Below are positions 35,575-43,643 of a stretch of DNA of 43,643 nucleotides, in pieces. The notes below the pieces were generated by a model, which was given only the letters and a program-made list of their open reading frames with translations, was not told the origin of the DNA and searched no databases. Source of the DNA: Duganella callida. GTDB lineage: Bacteria > Pseudomonadota > Gammaproteobacteria > Burkholderiales > Burkholderiaceae_D. The stretch lies in NCBI RefSeq assembly GCF_004614165.1, contig NZ_SPVG01000124.1, forward strand, positions 1 to 43,643. Direction: 5' to 3'. Positions within the stretch are counted from its first letter, which is position 1. Each line of letters begins with the position of its first letter. The translations under genes and the position numbers were made by a program.

Positions 35575-35595
35575 TCGTATACAAATCGGATACAT
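35575..35595. promoter_or_regulatory. Two GntR-type operator decamers before the ABC operon
   Basis: TCGTATACAA (35575-35584) and TCGGATACAT (35586-35595) are 11 bp apart, one helical turn, just upstream of the ATPase start at 35558. They fit T[CT]G[GT]A[CT]AC[AG]A, a form of the TxGTATACxA sequence expected for FCD-type GntR regulators. Confidence 0.55.
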
Positions 35596-35719
35596 CGGAA
35601 GACGCAATTAGCATGCCACGCGCCTGTGGCGCCGCCGCGCCGTTTTAGCCTGCTGCCTGCACTAAAGAGGGATGCCGGGTCACCAAAATCGTGCGCATGG
35701 CAGCACGAACAAAGTCATT

Positions 35720-35753
35720 TCGTACACAATACACCCGGTAGATTTGTACACGA
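35720..35753. promoter_or_regulatory. Two GntR-type operator decamers before the gntR gene
   Basis: TCGTACACAA (35720-35729) and TTGTACACGA (35744-35753) share the decamer found at 35575-35595 and 36591-36600. They lie 55-88 bases upstream of the regulator start, consistent with autoregulation. The 249-base gap between the two divergent starts contains nothing else I can name. Confidence 0.55.
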
Positions 35754-35807
35754 GTTAGCACGCTTTCTGCTTAATACCCAGCCAGCCCCACTGACACGGA
35801 GTTCAAC

Positions 35808-36521
35808 ATGCCCCACAAGCGCAAGGCCGACCAAGCTGCAGTCAAGCGCGGTACCACCGCCATCGACATGCGCATCTACAAGGCGGTGGTCAACGCCGTC
35901 ATGAGCCACCGTCTGCCGCCCGGCACCCACCTGGGCGAGGCGGATTTCTGCGAGCTGTATCAGGTCAGCCGCACCACCGTGCGCAAGGCGCTGCAACGGC
36001 TGGCGCACGACCACATCATCGAACTGCGGCCCAACCGCGGCGCGGTGATCGCCTCACCCTCGCCGCAGGAAGCGCGCGAAATCTTCGCCGCGCGGCGCGC
36101 GCTCGAACGCGAGATCGTGCCGCTGGTGATACAGAATGCGACGCCGGAGTCGCTGCTGCAGATCCGCGCCGCCATTGCGGCGGAAGACGCGGCGCGGCGC
36201 AGCGGCGACCGCGCCGCCTGGATACGTCTGGGCGGCGAGTTTCATCTGTTATTGGCGGAACTGGCCGGCAACCACGTGCTGCAACGCTTCATGGCGGAAC
36301 TGGTGTCGCGCTGCTCGCTGATCATCGCCCTGTACGAGACGCCGGGCAGCGCCATGTGCGGGAACGATGAACACGACGACCTGGCCACGCTGATCGAAAA
36401 GGGCAAGGTCAAGGAAGCCACGCACCTGATCGAGCATCACCTGCTGGAAATCGAAAAACGCCTGCGCCTGGCTGAGCAGGACAGGAAGGTCAACCTGGCT
36501 GAAGCCCTGTCCGGTTTTTGA
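35808..36521 (+). CDS. GntR-family (FCD subfamily) transcriptional regulator
   Basis: 237 residues. The winged helix-turn-helix occupies residues 18-85 (DMRIYKAVVNAVMSHRLPPG, GEADFCELYQVSRTTVRKAL, ELRPNRGAVIA). The FCD effector domain follows with its metal or ligand residues (AARRALEREIV, GGEFHLLLAELAGN, HDDLATLIEKGKVKEATHLI, EHHLLEIEKRL). It stands between the divergent ABC operon and the Tsx-like, binding protein and deaminase genes, and matching decamers precede all three units, so it probably represses purine uptake and catabolism until a purine-derived ligand binds. Confidence 0.93.
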   Translation: MPHKRKADQAAVKRGTTAIDMRIYKAVVNAVMSHRLPPGTHLGEADFCELYQVSRTTVRKALQRLAHDHIIELRPNRGAVIASPSPQEAREIFAARRALEREIVPLVIQNATPESLLQIRAAIAAEDAARRSGDRAAWIRLGGEFHLLLAELAGNHVLQRFMAELVSRCSLIIALYETPGSAMCGNDEHDDLATLIEKGKVKEATHLIEHHLLEIEKRLRLAEQDRKVNLAEALSGF

Positions 36522-36590
36522 GCAGGGTTCCGCATTGGCCCGGTTATTGCTAAAGAGGTAGACGAGATTGAATCCAATCGCTTGGACGAA

Positions 36591-36600
36591 TTGGATACAA
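36591..36600. promoter_or_regulatory. GntR-type operator decamer before the tsx-like gene
   Basis: TTGGATACAA, the fifth copy of the decamer, ends 40 bases before the ATG of the porin gene, where a repressor would block its promoter. Confidence 0.5.
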
Positions 36601-36640
36601 AAGCAGCGCTTTCAAACCCCGACCTTGATGGAGTTCGCCT

Positions 36641-37492
36641 ATGCCACGTCTCGCCCGCAGTACCGCAGCACTCGCCCTGATCGCCGCCGCTTGTACCGCG
36701 CAGGCGGCCGACTGGAGCGATACCTCGCTCAGCTACCGTTACGGCACCAGGTTCGCCGAACCGTACAACGACCAGGACATCACCAAGAACATCGTCAACC
36801 TGAGCCACGTCTCCGGCTACAAGTACGGCAAGAACTTCTTCAGCGTCGACCTGCTGATGTCGTCCGAGCTCGATCCGTCGGCGGCCGGTTCCAACAGCGG
36901 CGCGCACGAGGCTTACGTCGTCTACCGCAACACGCTGGACCTGGGGAAAGTCACCGGCAACAACTATGCCTTCGGCCCGGTGCGCGGCGTCGGCGCCACC
37001 GTCGGCTTCGACTTCAACAGCAAGACCGACGCCGGCTACAACTCCAAGAAGCGCATGGTGGTCGCCGGCCCGACGCTGATGATGGACGTCCCCGGCTTCC
37101 TCGACATCAGCCTGATGGCGCTGTGGGAATCGAACGCGCCCTACAACACCTACACCAACCAGGCCACGCCGCGCTACGCCTATCGTACCCACCCGATGCT
37201 GACTGCCGCCTGGGGCATTCCGTTCACGCTCGGCATCCCGCTGTCGTTCGAAGGCTACGCCAACTTCATCGCCGCCAAGGGCAGCAATGAATTCGGCGGC
37301 GGCACCGCGCCGGAGACCAACATCGACATGCAGATCATGTACGACATCAGCGAAACGCTCGGCACGCCGAAGAACACCTTCAAGGTCGGCATCGAATACC
37401 AGTACTGGAAAAACAAATTCGGCAATCCGGACCGCACCGTGCCCGGCGCCACCGCGCGCACGCCGATGGTCCGCGCCGAATACCACTTCTAA
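36641..37492 (+). CDS. Tsx-like nucleoside-specific outer-membrane channel
   Basis: 283 residues. A signal peptide ends at AQA (residue 23), then alternating strands of a small beta-barrel (WSDTSLSYRYGTRFAEPYND, KYGKNFFSVDLLMSSELD) and a C-terminal strand VRAEYHF ending in Phe, as needed for outer-membrane assembly. The opening SYRYGTRFAEP and the size fit the Tsx-like family that passes nucleosides. GGAG precedes the ATG. It is followed after 24 bases by the binding-protein gene, so outer-membrane entry and periplasmic capture are encoded together. Confidence 0.87.
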   Translation: MPRLARSTAALALIAAACTAQAADWSDTSLSYRYGTRFAEPYNDQDITKNIVNLSHVSGYKYGKNFFSVDLLMSSELDPSAAGSNSGAHEAYVVYRNTLDLGKVTGNNYAFGPVRGVGATVGFDFNSKTDAGYNSKKRMVVAGPTLMMDVPGFLDISLMALWESNAPYNTYTNQATPRYAYRTHPMLTAAWGIPFTLGIPLSFEGYANFIAAKGSNEFGGGTAPETNIDMQIMYDISETLGTPKNTFKVGIEYQYWKNKFGNPDRTVPGATARTPMVRAEYHF

Positions 37493-37516
37493 TCCCTACC
37501 ACGCAAAGGAAACCGC

Positions 37517-38592
<1,076 letters not shown>

Positions 38593-38593
<1 letters not shown>

Positions 38594-38755
38594 TGATGGA
38601 CCCGGTCGTGTACCACGACTGGCACCCGGTGGCGCTGCCCACCGGGATCGCCGCCGGCGTCACGCGCCAAAGTCCCGGTGGCGTGCGACCGCATGTCGCT
38701 GGCCTGCCGCGGCTATCTCAAACAACAAAACCTGCATTATGGAGTTTTACGATGA
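38593..38755 (+). pseudogene. Remnant of a Rieske (ring-hydroxylating, HpxD-like) oxygenase with internal deletion
   Basis: Two pieces of one gene seem to be joined. From ATG 38593 the frame reads MMDPVVYHDWHPVALP and TGIAAGV; DWHPVA is a characteristic opening of Rieske oxygenase large subunits. After about 26 codons the sense passes to the +1 frame, which reads VPVACDRMSLACRGYLKQQN, then LHYGVLR and TGA at 38753-38755, like the C-terminus of the same family. About 300 central residues with the Rieske cluster and iron site would be missing. The start overlaps the upstream stop and the stop overlaps the deaminase ATG (ATGA), so both junctions of the former operon gene survive. HpxD-like oxygenases act on hypoxanthine, which fits the context; identification is by eye. 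Confidence 0.6.
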
Positions 38756-39228
38756 GCGCCACACCGCAAGACCACGAATTCCTGACCCGCGTGCTGGCCC
38801 TGGCGCAGCGCTCGCGCGACCAAGGTCACCATCCGTTCGCCGCCATGGTGGTGGCGGCCGACGGCAGCGTGATTTCGGAGGCCATGAACGCCTCCAGCGC
38901 CGACCGCACCGCGCACGCGGAGATGAACGCGCTGCGGCTGGCATCGCAACGCTACAGCCCGGCACAATTGGCCGGCGCCACACTCTACGCCAACGCCGAG
39001 CCCTGCGCCATGTGCGCCGGCGGCACGTACTGGAGCGGCGTCGGCCGCGTGGTGTACGCCATGTCGGAAGCCAGCCTGCTGCAGCTGACCGGCAGCGATC
39101 CCGAGAACCCCACGCTGTCGCTGCCCTGCCGCACCGTGTTCGCGGCCGGCCAGCGTCCGACCGAGGTGATCGGACCGCTGCGCGAGGACGAGGCGCGCGT
39201 CGCCCACCAGGGCTTCTGGCACAAGTGA
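38752..39228 (+). CDS. Nucleoside/guanine deaminase (CDA fold)
   Basis: 158 residues from ATG 38752 with GGAG seven bases upstream; the frame continues back to 38590 but that part is the remnant described separately. The zinc site is complete: TAHAEMNAL (H55 ligand, E57 proton shuttle) and PCAMCAG (C85, C88). Length and motif order match bacterial guanine deaminase and its relatives, which turn guanine into xanthine; cytosine or tRNA adenosine deamination is less likely given the purine transporter neighbours. Last gene of the gntR-side purine cluster. Confidence 0.88.
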   Translation: MSATPQDHEFLTRVLALAQRSRDQGHHPFAAMVVAADGSVISEAMNASSADRTAHAEMNALRLASQRYSPAQLAGATLYANAEPCAMCAGGTYWSGVGRVVYAMSEASLLQLTGSDPENPTLSLPCRTVFAAGQRPTEVIGPLREDEARVAHQGFWHK

Positions 39229-39257
39229 GCGGCGTGATCGTTCAGACAAAGTTGCGG

Positions 39258-39278
39258 GCCTGGATGACGCATCCGGGC
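39258..39278 (+). terminator. Possible hairpin terminator after the deaminase gene
   Basis: GCCTGGATG-acg-CATCCGGGC, a 9-bp stem with one G-U wobble and a three-base loop, 29 bases after the deaminase stop. There is no T-run, so it is at best a weak or Rho-assisted end. Confidence 0.3.
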
Positions 39279-39352
39279 GACACCGCGCGCGCCGCAGCGC
39301 AAACATGGTTGCTTAATTGCGGCAATCGCGTCACAGTGTCTCCATAAGCCAT

Positions 39353-39366
39353 GCATCTCGAGATGC
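39353..39366. promoter_or_regulatory. 14-bp perfect palindrome GCATCTCGAGATGC before the EF-hand gene
   Basis: It ends 12 bases before the EF-hand ATG and overlaps or adjoins the ribosome site (GGGGAGA), so it could be an operator or a translation-control hairpin. No similar site was seen elsewhere in the window. Confidence 0.4.
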
Positions 39367-39378
39367 GGGGAGACAACA

Positions 39379-39768
39379 ATGAAGCTTTTGCAATCAGCCG
39401 TGTTGACGGCCGCTGCAGCGGTCATGTTGCAAGCCGGCGCCCAGACGCCGGGCGCCGATGGCGCCGCGCCGGTGCTGGCGCGCAATGCACCTTCTTATGC
39501 CGACCCCTACCAGCGGCCGGCGCTGCGCGACGCCGCTTCCGGCCCCATCCTGCTGCGCTACCAGTCCATGCAGAAGCTGAAGAAGCGCTTCGACGCCGCC
39601 GATCTCGACGGCAACGGCGTGCTGAGCCGCGACGAGGCGCGCGCCGCCGGCCTCGGCTTCATCGACAAGAATTTCGACCACATCGACACCGCCCAGCGCG
39701 GCAGCGTCAGTTTCGACGACCTGAAGACCTACCTGATCCAGCGCCGCGAGGAAGCGCGCTCGCGCTGA
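39379..39768 (+). CDS. Secreted EF-hand protein
   Basis: 129 residues with GGGGAGA before the ATG. A signal peptide ends near AGAQ (residue 22). The canonical EF-hand loop DLDGNGVLSRDE (75-86) should bind calcium; a second loop DTAQRGSVSFDD is degenerate and may be structural only. Periplasmic or secreted calcium-binding protein of unknown role. Its TGA directly abuts the TGA of the convergent kinase gene (TGATCA at 39766-39771). Confidence 0.85.
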   Translation: MKLLQSAVLTAAAAVMLQAGAQTPGADGAAPVLARNAPSYADPYQRPALRDAASGPILLRYQSMQKLKKRFDAADLDGNGVLSRDEARAAGLGFIDKNFDHIDTAQRGSVSFDDLKTYLIQRREEARSR

Positions 39769-40968
39769 TCACTGCGGCGGCGCGTCGCGGCGCGGCAGCG
39801 TCAGGCTGAACACCGAGCCCTCGCCCGGCTTGCTCTGCAGCGTCAGGCTGCCTTCGTGCACCTCGGCCAGCTGGCGCGAGATGTACAAGCCCAGGCCCAG
39901 CCCCGCCGGCGCGTCGGTGCCGACGCCGCGCTCGTACGGCTCGAAGATCTTTTCCTGGTGCTCGGGCGCGATGCCGGGACCGCAATCGCGCACATCGATG
40001 CGCGCCCAGTCCGGCGCCACCGTCAGCGACACGTGCACCGGATTCTGGCAACCATAGCGCATCGCATTGGTCAGCAGGTTGACCACGATCTGCTCGATGC
40101 GGAACTCGTCCCACCAGCCGCTGACCGGCGTCGCCGCGTCCAGCGAAATGGCGGTGCCGGCGGTGGTGGCCTGCGGCGTCAGGTCGTGCACCACGCGCCG
40201 CAGCAGGCCGGACAACTCCACCCAGCCCGGCCGCAAGGACAGCTTGCCGCTGCGGATGCGCGACACGTCCAGCATGTCGTCGATCAGGCGGATGATGCTC
40301 TGGATCTGGCGGTCGTCGCGCGCCACCATGCGCTGCAGCTGCTCCGGCCCGAACGCCGCCATGTTGCCGCGTTCCAGCTGCATCTTGCGCAGCTGGGTCT
40401 CCAGGTACAGCGTGTTGAGCGGCGTGCGCATCTCGTGCGACACCATGGACATGAATTCATCGCGCATCGCCAGCGCGCGCTGCAGCTGCGCCTGCGCCGC
40501 GTTCAGCTCCGACAGCGTCGCTTCCTGCTGCTGGCGCGCCGCCTCCAGCGCCTCGACCTGGCGCCGCATCGCCTCGCGCTGCTCGTACAGCGCGACGAAC
40601 ACCTGCACCTTGCCCTTCACCGCGCGCGGATCGAGCGGCTTGTACAGCACGTCCACCGCGCCCGCCTCGTAGCCCTTGAACGAATAATTCAGTTCCTTGC
40701 CGGCCGCCGTGACGAACACGATCGGGATCTGGCGCGTCTTTTCGGTGCCGCGCATCAACTCGGCCAGTTCGAAGCCGTCCATGCCAGGCATCTGCACGTC
40801 GAGAAAGGCCATGGCGAAATCGTGCTGCAACAACAGCGCCAGCGCCTCCTCGCCCGAGCCGGCCTGGAACACCTCGCGCCCGTCCCCGCGGATCAGGGCG
40901 TTGAGCGCCTGCAGGTTTTCCGGCAGATCGTCGACGATCAACAGTTTGGTGGGGGATGCGTCTTGCAT
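39769..40968 (-). CDS. Receiver-histidine kinase (REC-HisKA-HATPase)
   Basis: 399 residues. An N-terminal receiver domain (KLLIVDDLPENLQALNALI, phospho-acceptor D57 in AFLDVQMPGMDG, KPLD) is joined by a coiled coil (about 125-165) to a HisKA domain with MVSHEMRTPLN (H178) and an ATPase domain (NLLTNAMRYG, DCGPGIAPEHQEKIFEPYER, GLGLGLYISRQL). It has no membrane span, so it probably takes phosphate or signal from the cluster's first kinase through its receiver. Its ATG shares one base with the TAA of the CheB gene, making it the last gene of the kinase-CheR-CheB operon. Confidence 0.94.
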   Translation of the reverse strand: MQDASPTKLLIVDDLPENLQALNALIRGDGREVFQAGSGEEALALLLQHDFAMAFLDVQMPGMDGFELAELMRGTEKTRQIPIVFVTAAGKELNYSFKGYEAGAVDVLYKPLDPRAVKGKVQVFVALYEQREAMRRQVEALEAARQQQEATLSELNAAQAQLQRALAMRDEFMSMVSHEMRTPLNTLYLETQLRKMQLERGNMAAFGPEQLQRMVARDDRQIQSIIRLIDDMLDVSRIRSGKLSLRPGWVELSGLLRRVVHDLTPQATTAGTAISLDAATPVSGWWDEFRIEQIVVNLLTNAMRYGCQNPVHVSLTVAPDWARIDVRDCGPGIAPEHQEKIFEPYERGVGTDAPAGLGLGLYISRQLAEVHEGSLTLQSKPGEGSVFSLTLPRRDAPPQ

Positions 40969-41570
40969 TAGTTATTCTCCAGCATCAACAGCAGTGTGTG
41001 TATATCGTCCAGCGTCAGGATCAGATCGGGCTGGCGGCGGCGGATCGCTTCCTGCGGCATGGTCGCCACCTCGGCCTCGCGCGGATCCTGCACCACGGTC
41101 AGGCCGCCGGCCGCGGCGATGGCGGCCAGCCCGGCGGCGCCGTCGTAGTTGGCGCCGGTCAGCAGGATGCCCACCAGCGCCGGGCCGTACGCATCGGCCG
41201 CCGATTCCATCAGGTAATCAATTGCCGGCCGCGCAAAATGCAGCGGCGCCTCGCAACTGAGGGAAAAGCTGTGGTCGGTCTCTATCGACAAATGGTAGCC
41301 GGAACCGGCAAAATACACCGTTCCGGACGACACGGCTTCCTTGTCGGCCGCCTCGCGCACCGGCATGCTCATGCGCGGCCGGAACACCTCGGCCAGCTGG
41401 CTCTGGCGGTTTTCCGGCAGATGCAGCAGCGCCACCACCGCGCGCCCGTATTGCGTCGGCAGGCCCGGCAGCAGGCGCAGCAGCGCGCCGACGCCGCCGG
41501 CCGAGGCGCCGATGATCACCGCCTCGATCTGGCGGCCCTGTAACAGGGAAGGTAGCAGGTCCAGGCTCAT
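40968..41570 (-). CDS. CheB-type methylesterase lacking a receiver domain
   Basis: 200 residues from ATG 41570, two bases after the CheR stop. The catalytic triad is visible: S23 in GASAGG, H50 in ALLHLPEN and D143 in LLTGANYDGAAG. There is no N-terminal receiver, so its activity cannot be controlled by the usual CheB phosphorylation; the neighbouring REC-kinase may do this instead. It removes methyl groups from, or deamidates, glutamates on a receptor-like partner. The frame reaches back to 41684 but overlaps CheR there. Confidence 0.92.
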   Translation of the reverse strand: MSLDLLPSLLQGRQIEAVIIGASAGGVGALLRLLPGLPTQYGRAVVALLHLPENRQSQLAEVFRPRMSMPVREAADKEAVSSGTVYFAGSGYHLSIETDHSFSLSCEAPLHFARPAIDYLMESAADAYGPALVGILLTGANYDGAAGLAAIAAAGGLTVVQDPREAEVATMPQEAIRRRQPDLILTLDDIHTLLLMLENN

Positions 41571-41572
41571 GA

Positions 41573-42391
41573 TCAGCGCTTGCGGAACAGGCGCTCGCGC
41601 TTGACGACCGGCTCGAAGCGCGAGGTGTAGACGGAAAAGTCCAGGCTTTCCTTGCTGCCCAGCCCGAGGAAGCCGCGATGGCACAGCGACTCGTGGAACA
41701 AGCCCAGCGCGCGCTCCTGCAATTTTTTCTTAAAGTAAATCATCACGTTGCGGCAGCTGATCAGATGGGTCTCGGCAAATACCGCGTCGGTGGCCAGGCT
41801 GTGGTCGGCGAAGGTGACGTTGTCGCACAGCGTACTGTCGAACAGCGCCGCGTTGTAGGCCGCCGTGTAGTATTCGGAAAAACTGCGCGTGCCGCCGGCC
41901 GCCTGATAATTCTGCGTGTAGTCGCGCATGGCGTCCAGCGGGAACACGCCCTTGCGCGCCTTCTCCAGCGACTGCGGGTTGATGTCGGTGGCGTAGATCA
42001 TGCTGCGCTCCAACAATCCCTCTTCCTTGAGCAGGATCGCCATCGAATACACTTCCTCGCCGGTGCTGCAGCCGGCCACCCAGATCTTCAGCGACGGATA
42101 GGTGCGCAGCACCGGCACCACGTGCTCGCGGATCGCGGCGTAATAGGTCGGATCGCGGAACATCGACGTCACCGGCACCGTCAGGTATTGCAGCAGCTGG
42201 CTGAACGCGGCCGGCTCGTGGATGATGCGGGCCTGCAGCGCCGAGATGCTGCTGCAATCCATTTCGCGCAGCGCGTGCAGCACCCTGCGCTTTTGCGAAG
42301 CGCCGGTGTAGTCGCGGAAATCGTAGCTGTACTTCATGTAGATGGCTTCCATCAGCATCTTCAGCTCGATTTCGGTGTCGCTGTGAACCAT
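41573..42391 (-). CDS. CheR-type methyltransferase
   Basis: 272 residues. The N-terminal helical CheR domain (MKYSYDFRDYTGASQKRRV) is followed by the S-adenosylmethionine-binding domain (LKIWVAGCSTGEEVYSMAIL, MIYATDINPQSLEKARKGVF, HLISCRNVMIYF). It methylates glutamates on a chemoreceptor-like partner. No TPR extension. GGAG precedes the ATG, three bases after the stop of the upstream kinase gene. With CheB it forms a methylation pair but no cheA or cheW is present in the window. Confidence 0.93.
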   Translation of the reverse strand: MVHSDTEIELKMLMEAIYMKYSYDFRDYTGASQKRRVLHALREMDCSSISALQARIIHEPAAFSQLLQYLTVPVTSMFRDPTYYAAIREHVVPVLRTYPSLKIWVAGCSTGEEVYSMAILLKEEGLLERSMIYATDINPQSLEKARKGVFPLDAMRDYTQNYQAAGGTRSFSEYYTAAYNAALFDSTLCDNVTFADHSLATDAVFAETHLISCRNVMIYFKKKLQERALGLFHESLCHRGFLGLGSKESLDFSVYTSRFEPVVKRERLFRKR

Positions 42392-42394
42392 GGC

Positions 42395-43643
42395 TTAACT
42401 CCGTTCCGCGTTCGGCATCCATACGCGCAGCAGCGAGTACAGGCGCGACAGGTCGATCGGCTTGGCCAGGTAATCGCTGGCGCCGGCGGCCAGGCACTGC
42501 TCCTGGTCGTCCTTCATGGCCTTGGCGGTGATGGCGATGATCGGCAGGCGCGCGAAGCGGGCGTCGGCGCGGATGCGGCGCGTGGCTTCCAGCCCGTCCA
42601 TGCCTGGCATCATCACGTCCATCAGCACCAGGTCGATGTCGGCCACGGTGTCCAGCTTGTCCAGCGCCTCGTGGCCGTTGCGGCCCACCTCCACCAGCGC
42701 GCCCTTCTGCTCCAGCGCGCTGGTCAGGGCGAAGATGTTGCGCACGTCGTCGTCCACCAGCAGGATGCGGCGGCCTTCGAACACGCGGTCGCGCGCGCGC
42801 ACCGTCTTCAGCATGCGCTGGCGCTCGCTGGACAGGTCGGCTTCCACCTTGTGCAGGAACAGCGTCACCTCGTCCAGCAGACGTTCCGGCGAACGCGCGC
42901 CCTTGATGATGATCGAGCGCGAATACTTGTGCAGGTCGGCTTCCTCCTCGCGCGACAGGTTGCGGCCGGTGTAGACGATCACCGGCGGGAACGCCGCCAG
43001 CGATTCGCCGGCCATGCGCTGCAGCAGCTCGTTGCCCTGCATGTCCGGCAACTTGAGGTCGATGATCATGCAGTCGTAGATGGTGGTGCGCAGCAGCGCC
43101 AGCGCTTCCTGGCCGCTGCCGACCGCGACGATTTCCACGTCCGCGTCGGAAATCAGCTGCACCACGCTGTCGCGCTGGCGGTCGTCGTCCTCGACCAGCA
43201 GCACGCGCTTGATCTTCTGGGTCAGCTTGGTTTCGATGCGGCGGAACACTTCGGTCAGCTGTTCGCGCGTGGTCGGCTTGAGCGCGTAGCCGATCGCGCC
43301 CAGGTGCAGCGCCGCCTCGCCGTTGTCGGCGCCGGACACCACGTGCACCGGGATGTGGCGGGTGGCCGGATCGTCCTTCAGCAGCTGCAGCACCGACAGG
43401 CCGGAACGGTCCGGCAGGCGGATGTCGAGCAGCACCGCGTCCGGGCGGTATTCACGCGCCAGCGCCAGCCCCTCTTCCGCCTCGAACGCGACCAGGCACT
43501 GGTATTGCTTCTCGTGCGCCAGGTCGTACAGGATCTGCGCGAACGGCGCATCGTCCTCCACCACCAGCACCAGCCGGCCGCGCTGGGCGCCGGCGGCGGC
43601 CACCGCGACGCGGTCGTCGTCGAAGGCGCGCACCGCCGCCGGC
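42395..43643 (-). CDS. C-terminal part of a hybrid histidine kinase with three receiver domains (5' end beyond window)
   Basis: At least 415 codons are open to the window edge; a GTG at 43633 could be read as a start but is probably internal. Three complete receivers are visible: LVLVVEDDAPF with VLLDIRLPDRSG, RVLLVEDDDRQRDSV with MIIDLKLPDMQG, and RILLVDDDVRNIFAL with VLMDVMMPGMDG. Each has its acidic pair and phospho-acceptor Asp; the first and third have a conserved Lys (LKPT, AKPID) and the second has KGAR. Such triple-receiver tails normally end large hybrid kinases, often with HAMP and GAF sensors. It heads the CheR-CheB-kinase operon, TAA three bases before the cheR ATG. Confidence 0.9.
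   Translation of the reverse strand, partial: PAAVRAFDDDRVAVAAAGAQRGRLVLVVEDDAPFAQILYDLAHEKQYQCLVAFEAEEGLALAREYRPDAVLLDIRLPDRSGLSVLQLLKDDPATRHIPVHVVSGADNGEAALHLGAIGYALKPTTREQLTEVFRRIETKLTQKIKRVLLVEDDDRQRDSVVQLISDADVEIVAVGSGQEALALLRTTIYDCMIIDLKLPDMQGNELLQRMAGESLAAFPPVIVYTGRNLSREEEADLHKYSRSIIIKGARSPERLLDEVTLFLHKVEADLSSERQRMLKTVRARDRVFEGRRILLVDDDVRNIFALTSALEQKGALVEVGRNGHEALDKLDTVADIDLVLMDVMMPGMDGLEATRRIRADARFARLPIIAITAKAMKDDQEQCLAAGASDYLAKPIDLSRLYSLLRVWMPNAERS

Noticed and set aside
43631-43633. GTG at 43633 as the start of a stand-alone triple response regulator
   Set aside because: The frame stays open to the window edge and the residues before the first receiver look like a kinase linker, so the gene most likely starts outside.

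Overview
The window is high-GC (about two thirds G+C by eye) Gram-negative chromosomal DNA. Gene families, gene orders and codon use fit a betaproteobacterium of the Oxalobacteraceae, probably Massilia, Duganella or Rugamonas. This placement rests on gene content only. I see no rRNA, tRNA, CRISPR array, complete insertion sequence or replication origin. Nearly all the sequence is coding.

Layout. (1) 1-2950, minus strand: start of a Tad/Flp pilus locus (flp, prepilin peptidase, an uncharacterised AAA ATPase, cpaB running off the edge). (2) 3286-5546: a diguanylate cyclase and an HD-GYP phosphodiesterase whose stop codons overlap tail to tail. (3) 5633-13594: a LysR regulator, a fused indolepyruvate:ferredoxin oxidoreductase-type 2-oxoacid oxidoreductase, and fused isobutyryl-CoA mutase IcmF. 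Together they suggest a branched-chain 2-oxoacid to acyl-CoA to linear acyl-CoA route. (4) 13602-14800: a long palindromic element, then a low-GC island with a PIN toxin-antitoxin pair and a truncated restriction-enzyme gene. (5) 14819-24359: a lipoprotein, then an alpha-glucoside locus on the minus strand (LacI, GH65 phosphorylase, beta-phosphoglucomutase, MFS transporter, second LacI) facing a TonB-dependent receptor. (6) 24459-31890: small units including a metallo-hydrolase with a divergent TetR, a MoaD/ThiS-like protein paired with an Asp-box beta-propeller, an AhpD-like protein with a divergent AraC regulator, a ferredoxin, and an Aer-like chemoreceptor. (7) 32028-39228: a BMP-type purine/nucleoside ABC transporter, GntR regulator, Tsx-like porin, binding protein, the internally deleted remnant of a Rieske oxygenase, and a purine-type deaminase. 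(8) 39379-43643: an EF-hand protein and a signalling cluster (hybrid kinase, CheR, CheB, kinase with receiver).

The most interesting signals are these. Two 86-90 nt near-perfect palindromes at 13602-13687 and 29854-29943 share outer and inner boxes but have different, fully compensated arms. One of them supplies the last 13 codons and stop of the ferredoxin gene. A Rieske gene is reduced to its two ends while both translational-coupling overlaps are kept. Five copies of a GntR-type decamer sit in front of all three purine transcription units. A tandem LacI-type operator lies at the TonB receptor promoter. The oxidoreductase-IcmF pair and the ubiquitin-like/beta-propeller pair are candidate functional modules.
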